From assembly GCF_018603905.1 (NCBI RefSeq), contig NZ_JAHFZZ010000001.1, positions 1 to 64,000 on the forward strand: DNA of 64,000 nucleotides, in the 5' to 3' direction. Under the pieces are notes generated by a model. That model made no database searches and was not told where the DNA came from. It saw only the letters and a list, made by a program, of their open reading frames with translations. This document shows positions 60,666 through 64,000 of this stretch, piece by piece. The translations under genes and the position numbers were made by a program. Origin of the DNA: Nonomuraea sp. NEAU-A123 (GTDB lineage Bacteria; Actinomycetota; Actinomycetes; Streptosporangiales; Streptosporangiaceae). Each line of letters starts with the position of its first letter. Positions within the stretch are counted from its first letter, which is position 1.

Positions 60666-62642
60666 TCAGTCCTTCCGCGTGGGGCGGAGGAGGGCTTCGG
60701 CGAGGGCGAGCATGGTCTCCTCCAAGGCGCCCAGGCGCTTGGTGAGGTCGCTGGTGGCGGGCTCGACGATGTCGGTGACCGTCTGGGTGAGCTCGGAGCG
60801 GTCGGGGCGCGCCGCGACCAGCTCCGTGAGCGCGGACGCGGCGGCGGTCAGGCGCTCGCCCTGGTCGGTGGTCTGGGAGTCGAGGAGTTCGCTCACCCGC
60901 TCGCCGATGCTGAGCGTCGCGGGTAGCTGGCCGATGCGCTGGTTGACGGCCTCGATGCGGTCGTCGACGGCTTCGAGGTGCTCGTTGGCCTGTTCGGCGC
61001 GTACGGCGAGGCCGGTCAGGTTGGTCTCCACGCTGTTGAGCTGGGTGCCGAGGCCGTTGATCGAGGTGTCGACGCCGGTCAGCCGGGTGTTCAGGCCGGT
61101 TACGGAGAGGTCGACGTCGGTGAGCCTCTCGCCCAGGCCCGTCACGGTGGCGTTGACGCTGGTGAGCTGGTTGTCCAGGCCGTCGAAGCGGGTCGTCAGG
61201 CGCTCCTCCACCTCGCCCAGGCGTTCGTCGAGTGACTCCAGGCCGTTGTCGAGCTGGTTGAAGCGGCCCTCGTTGCGGGTGGCGGACTCGGTGAGGTGCC
61301 GGTCGGCGACGGCCAGGCGTTCGTCGAGCCGGATGAAGTGGCCGTCTACGCGGCCGTCGAGCGCGTCGAACCGGTCGTCGTGGCGGGACAGGTGGCTGTT
61401 CACCGTGGTCAGGTGACTGTTCACGGAGTTCAGGTGCTGGTCGAAGCCGCCGAGTCGGCCGTCGAGCCCGCTGTGGGTGTCGAGCAGCTTGCCGTCGATG
61501 CCGTCGAGGCGGGTGTCTATGCCGGCCAGGTGTCCGTCGGCGGTCTCGATGCGGCCGTCGATGCCGAGGAGTTTGCCGTCGAGCTGGCCGATCCGACCGT
61601 CGACGCCGTCGAGGCGACCGGCCAGGCGCTGCTCGGTCTCGTCGAGGCGGCCGGACAAGCCCTGCTCGGACTCGCCCAGACGGGCGGTGAGACCTTGCTC
61701 GGTCCTGTCGAGACGCGCGGTCAGGGCCTGCTCGGTCTTGTCGAGGCGGCCGGTGAGCCGCTGGTCCAGGTCGGCCAGCTGCTGTTCGGTCTCGTCGAAG
61801 CGTCCGGTGAGGCGTTGTTCGGTGCCGTCCACCTGGGCGCCGAGCCGGTCCGTCGCCGCGGTGAGCTTGCCGCCAAGTTGGTTGGCGGCGGCGGTGAACT
61901 TGCTGTCGAGCTGGTCGGTGGCGGCGGTGAGCTGCGCGGCGGTGGCGGTGATCTTGCCATCGAGCTGTGCGGCGGTGGCGGCGAGCTTGCCGTCGAAGCC
62001 GTCGGGCAGCTCCAGCACCGCGCCTTCGATGCGGTCGGTACGGGCGGTCAGCTCGGCGAGTGACTTGTCGATGCGGGTGAAACGGTTGGCGGCGGCCTCC
62101 ATGCCCGTGGTGAGCTGGCCCAGCCTCGTGCCCAGCTCACCCATCCGCTTGTTGATGCCGTCGGTGCAGTCGAGGACCGACTGCAGCTTCTTGAGCACCT
62201 CGTCCACGTTGTCGCCGACGCTGCCGACCTCGGCCCAGAGCCCCGGCAACTCCGACACCGGCGCCACCCGCTGATGAACCGACTCCACATGCGCGTCAAC
62301 GCTGCCCACCTGCTCGCCAACGGCGTCAACGTGGTCGCGTACCGCCTCCACATGCTGGGCGAGACCCTCGGCCCACATCGGCGGTTTGGCGGCGATTTCG
62401 TCAAGCCGCCCGCTCACCGTCTCGAGCGTGCCGCTCAGCCCTCCAAGCTCCCGTTCGCGAACCTCGCGGAGCAGCCACTCCATACCTTCGAGGCGCTGGC
62501 GGATCTCGTCGAGGACGGCGCCCTGGGTGCGCTGCTCGTACACGTGATCCTGGGAAGCACGCGCGAGCAGGTCCCGCATCCTTTCGGAGATGGCGGAATC
62601 GCCGCCTGCCTGTAGAAGGGTGGTGTGGTTGGAGTGGTCCAC
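60666..62642 (-). CDS. Long heptad/hendecad-repeat coiled-coil protein
   Basis: Protein of 658 aa, soluble, without signal or membrane segments. Almost its whole length is predicted helical. Residues of about 215-440 are built from 11-residue units (LTGRLDKTEQA, LTARLDRTEQG and similar) interspersed with and followed by 7-residue units (LGGFDQH-like, LDGRVDG, VNSHLTT). Mixed 7/11 periodicity implies a coiled coil that changes handedness or a long amphipathic helix. The GTG at 62642 is fixed by AAGGAG 7 bp upstream. Function unknown; scaffold or filament roles are guesses. Confidence 0.88.
   Translation of the reverse strand: MDHSNHTTLLQAGGDSAISERMRDLLARASQDHVYEQRTQGAVLDEIRQRLEGMEWLLREVRERELGGLSGTLETVSGRLDEIAAKPPMWAEGLAQHVEAVRDHVDAVGEQVGSVDAHVESVHQRVAPVSELPGLWAEVGSVGDNVDEVLKKLQSVLDCTDGINKRMGELGTRLGQLTTGMEAAANRFTRIDKSLAELTARTDRIEGAVLELPDGFDGKLAATAAQLDGKITATAAQLTAATDQLDSKFTAAANQLGGKLTAATDRLGAQVDGTEQRLTGRFDETEQQLADLDQRLTGRLDKTEQALTARLDRTEQGLTARLGESEQGLSGRLDETEQRLAGRLDGVDGRIGQLDGKLLGIDGRIETADGHLAGIDTRLDGIDGKLLDTHSGLDGRLGGFDQHLNSVNSHLTTVNSHLSRHDDRFDALDGRVDGHFIRLDERLAVADRHLTESATRNEGRFNQLDNGLESLDERLGEVEERLTTRFDGLDNQLTSVNATVTGLGERLTDVDLSVTGLNTRLTGVDTSINGLGTQLNSVETNLTGLAVRAEQANEHLEAVDDRIEAVNQRIGQLPATLSIGERVSELLDSQTTDQGERLTAAASALTELVAARPDRSELTQTVTDIVEPATSDLTKRLGALEETMLALAEALLRPTRKD
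61595..61814 (-). repeat. 33-bp coding tandem repeats (11-residue units)
   Basis: Six to seven consecutive degenerate 33-bp units inside the coiled-coil gene, encoding L-(T/S/A)-(G/A)-R-(L/F)-D-x-(T/S)-E-Q-x. One 21-bp (7-residue) unit interrupts them. Likely expanded by unequal recombination. Confidence 0.8.
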
Positions 62643-62836
62643 CGAAAGGCTCCTTCGCTCGCCGACGGTCTGCCGCGCAGCGGTGGGATAGGTCCGGTTT
62701 GCAGATGGAAGAAAGAGAGCGCGGCTAACCGCCAAAGGGGGAGGACTCCCGCGTGCCCACCTTAGCCTTTCGATCAAGGTAAGTCAGGGGCGAAGGGAAA
62801 GATAGGTATTGGCCCGGGAACGCCCGGATTTGTCAT

Positions 62837-64000
62837 TTACGCAGGTGGAGCCGCATGGCAAATCAGGACAGAAGGCTTATCCATGATGCGGGTAAGGATG
62901 ATTACCACTGATTTATCGCCAGAAAGTCGAAGGTCGTTTCTGAGTCGCTCGATGTCGACTGCCGAGGCCCGCTTCTTGATAACGACATTTCCGATTTGCC
63001 GCTCGCGAAGGGTGGCGCGGAGGCGCTTCAGCGAGAACGGCAGCACTTCTTCCACCGAGTAACGCGCGGCCCACGGGGTGTCGAACGCCTCATCGCTCGT
63101 GATGTAGGCGATCATCGGGTCGGGGAGGCGGCCATTGACCATCTCGGCGACCTCCCCGACGAGGTGTGCACGGATCGCGGCCCCGTCGGGCTCATACACA
63201 TAGCGCCCGACGGGGCCGATCGGCGCCTCGGTCCCGCGGGCGACGAGCGTTTCCCCACCGGGCAGCAACGTCGCCCGCCGCACCGCACCACCGGGCGCTG
63301 CCATCGGTGGCTCCGCGCCGCCGGGCAGCGTCACCCGTCGCACCGCACCGCCCGGCCGCTCAACAGCGTCGATTGTGCCTGCGGCGTCGATCGTGTCCCC
63401 CGCGCCCAGCAAGCCTGTGGCGCCGGTCGTGGTCGTGGGGTCAGTGACGTCTGCGGTGCTGGTCGTAGTGGTGGCGTTGGTGGAGCCTGTCCAGAGGGCT
63501 GCTTCTTTTACCTCGCCCTTGTACGACACCCACTCGGCTTCGGCGCCGGCCGGGATGAACTCGTACGGGATGCCCGGAGCCACCTTCAGGCAGGCCCGCG
63601 GGGCCCTGGCGACCAGGTCGAGCACGACCGGCCACGGCGGTGAGTAAGCCATGGGGTCGAACGTCCTGCCCCGGCTCGTACGACGCGCGGGATCGGCGAA
63701 CAGCCAGTCGTAGTCCTCCGGCGAGACCGTCGCGGCGTCGCCCACCCGGACGGTGACTCGATCCCCAAGCCCGAGCGCCTCGGCGTTCGCCCGGGCGACT
63801 GCGACGGTCAGCGGATCGAGGTCCAAGGCGTCCACGACGCATCCGGCGCGCGCCAGCGCGATGAAGTCGCCGCCGATGCCGCAGCAGACGTCCACCACCC
63901 GCGGTCCCCCGGCCGCGCCCCGCCCTCCACCGGTCATGACCCGTGTTTCCGCGACCGCGCCAGGCACGCCACTGGTCGCAACTCGCGTTTCAGCGGCCAC
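62837..64000 (-). CDS. THUMP-like class I SAM methyltransferase (5' end outside window)
   Basis: At least 387 residues, open to the window edge. The SAM fold shows VVDVCCGIGGDFIALARAG (motif I), ALDLDPLTVAVARANA and LFADPARR. The C-terminal THUMP-like domain contains YSVEEVLPFSLKRLRATL and NVVIKKRASAVDIERLR. Between them is an extra low-complexity segment (Thr-rich, then a repeated PGGAVRR(V/A)TL(L)PGG unit). The target, probably RNA, is not known for this family. Confidence 0.88.
   Translation of the reverse strand: MAAETRVATSGVPGAVAETRVMTGGGRGAAGGPRVVDVCCGIGGDFIALARAGCVVDALDLDPLTVAVARANAEALGLGDRVTVRVGDAATVSPEDYDWLFADPARRTSRGRTFDPMAYSPPWPVVLDLVARAPRACLKVAPGIPYEFIPAGAEAEWVSYKGEVKEAALWTGSTNATTTTSTADVTDPTTTTGATGLLGAGDTIDAAGTIDAVERPGGAVRRVTLPGGAEPPMAAPGGAVRRATLLPGGETLVARGTEAPIGPVGRYVYEPDGAAIRAHLVGEVAEMVNGRLPDPMIAYITSDEAFDTPWAARYSVEEVLPFSLKRLRATLRERQIGNVVIKKRASAVDIERLRNDLRLSGDKSVVIILTRIMDKPSVLICHAAPPA

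Noticed and set aside
61296-62063. Plus-strand repetitive frame opposite the coiled-coil gene
   Set aside because: Periodicity simply mirrors the coding repeats on the minus strand. The minus-strand frame has a good ribosome site and sensible helical pattern.

Overview
High-GC actinobacterial chromosome. Gene order (rpoB-rpoC, rpsL-rpsG-fusA-tuf, S10 and spc operons, secY-adk-map, infA-rpmJ-rpsM-rpsK-rpsD-rpoA-rplQ-truA, rplM-rpsI-glmM, coaA, acpS-nnrD-alr-tsaE, tsaB-rimI-tsaD), frequent GTG starts, type Z zinc-binding S14, an RG-rich S3 tail and a DUF1707 protein all fit Actinomycetia. My best guess is Streptosporangiales (a Nonomuraea, Streptosporangium or Planobispora-like organism), but the genus cannot be fixed from this window. 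There are no tRNA or rRNA genes, insertion sequences, prophage or CRISPR arrays.

1-29 kb is the macromolecular-synthesis core on the plus strand: the end of rpoB, rpoC, the str operon, the S10/spc/alpha ribosomal clusters with SecY, adenylate kinase and methionine aminopeptidase, then IF-1, RNA polymerase alpha and TruA. Strong GC-rich hairpins sit at nearly every operon junction. Two non-core genes (DUF1707; a small secreted aromatic-rich protein) sit between map and infA. The tuf gene is unusual: its domain 2 carries Ser and Ala at the positions equivalent to E. coli Gly257 and Gly275, where substitutions are known to give resistance to GE2270-type thiopeptides.

29-34 kb is a minus-strand run of three single-pass membrane proteins (two divergent paralogues and a CAP-domain protein) between truA and rplM-rpsI-glmM.

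36-50 kb is a variable block inside otherwise conserved synteny: a three-gene ATP-grasp / GNAT-like / AMP-ligase cassette of unknown product, a four-gene ABC-2 exporter operon, a DUF389 membrane protein, coaA (inverted), a PhoX-like Tat-exported protein, and a class V aminotransferase divergent from a MocR regulator with which it shares start-codon bases. A 29-bp perfect palindrome containing two inverted consensus DnaA boxes lies between coaA and the PhoX gene.

50-59 kb returns to housekeeping genes: acpS, bifunctional NAD(P)HX repair enzyme, alanine racemase, an alpha/beta hydrolase and tRNA t6A genes (tsaE, tsaB, tsaD) with rimI, interrupted by a surface protein, a class F-like sortase and a phosphotransferase.

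59-64 kb is accessory: a small membrane protein, a decayed ECF41-type sigma-factor scar, a long heptad/hendecad coiled-coil protein and a THUMP-like methyltransferase cut by the window end.
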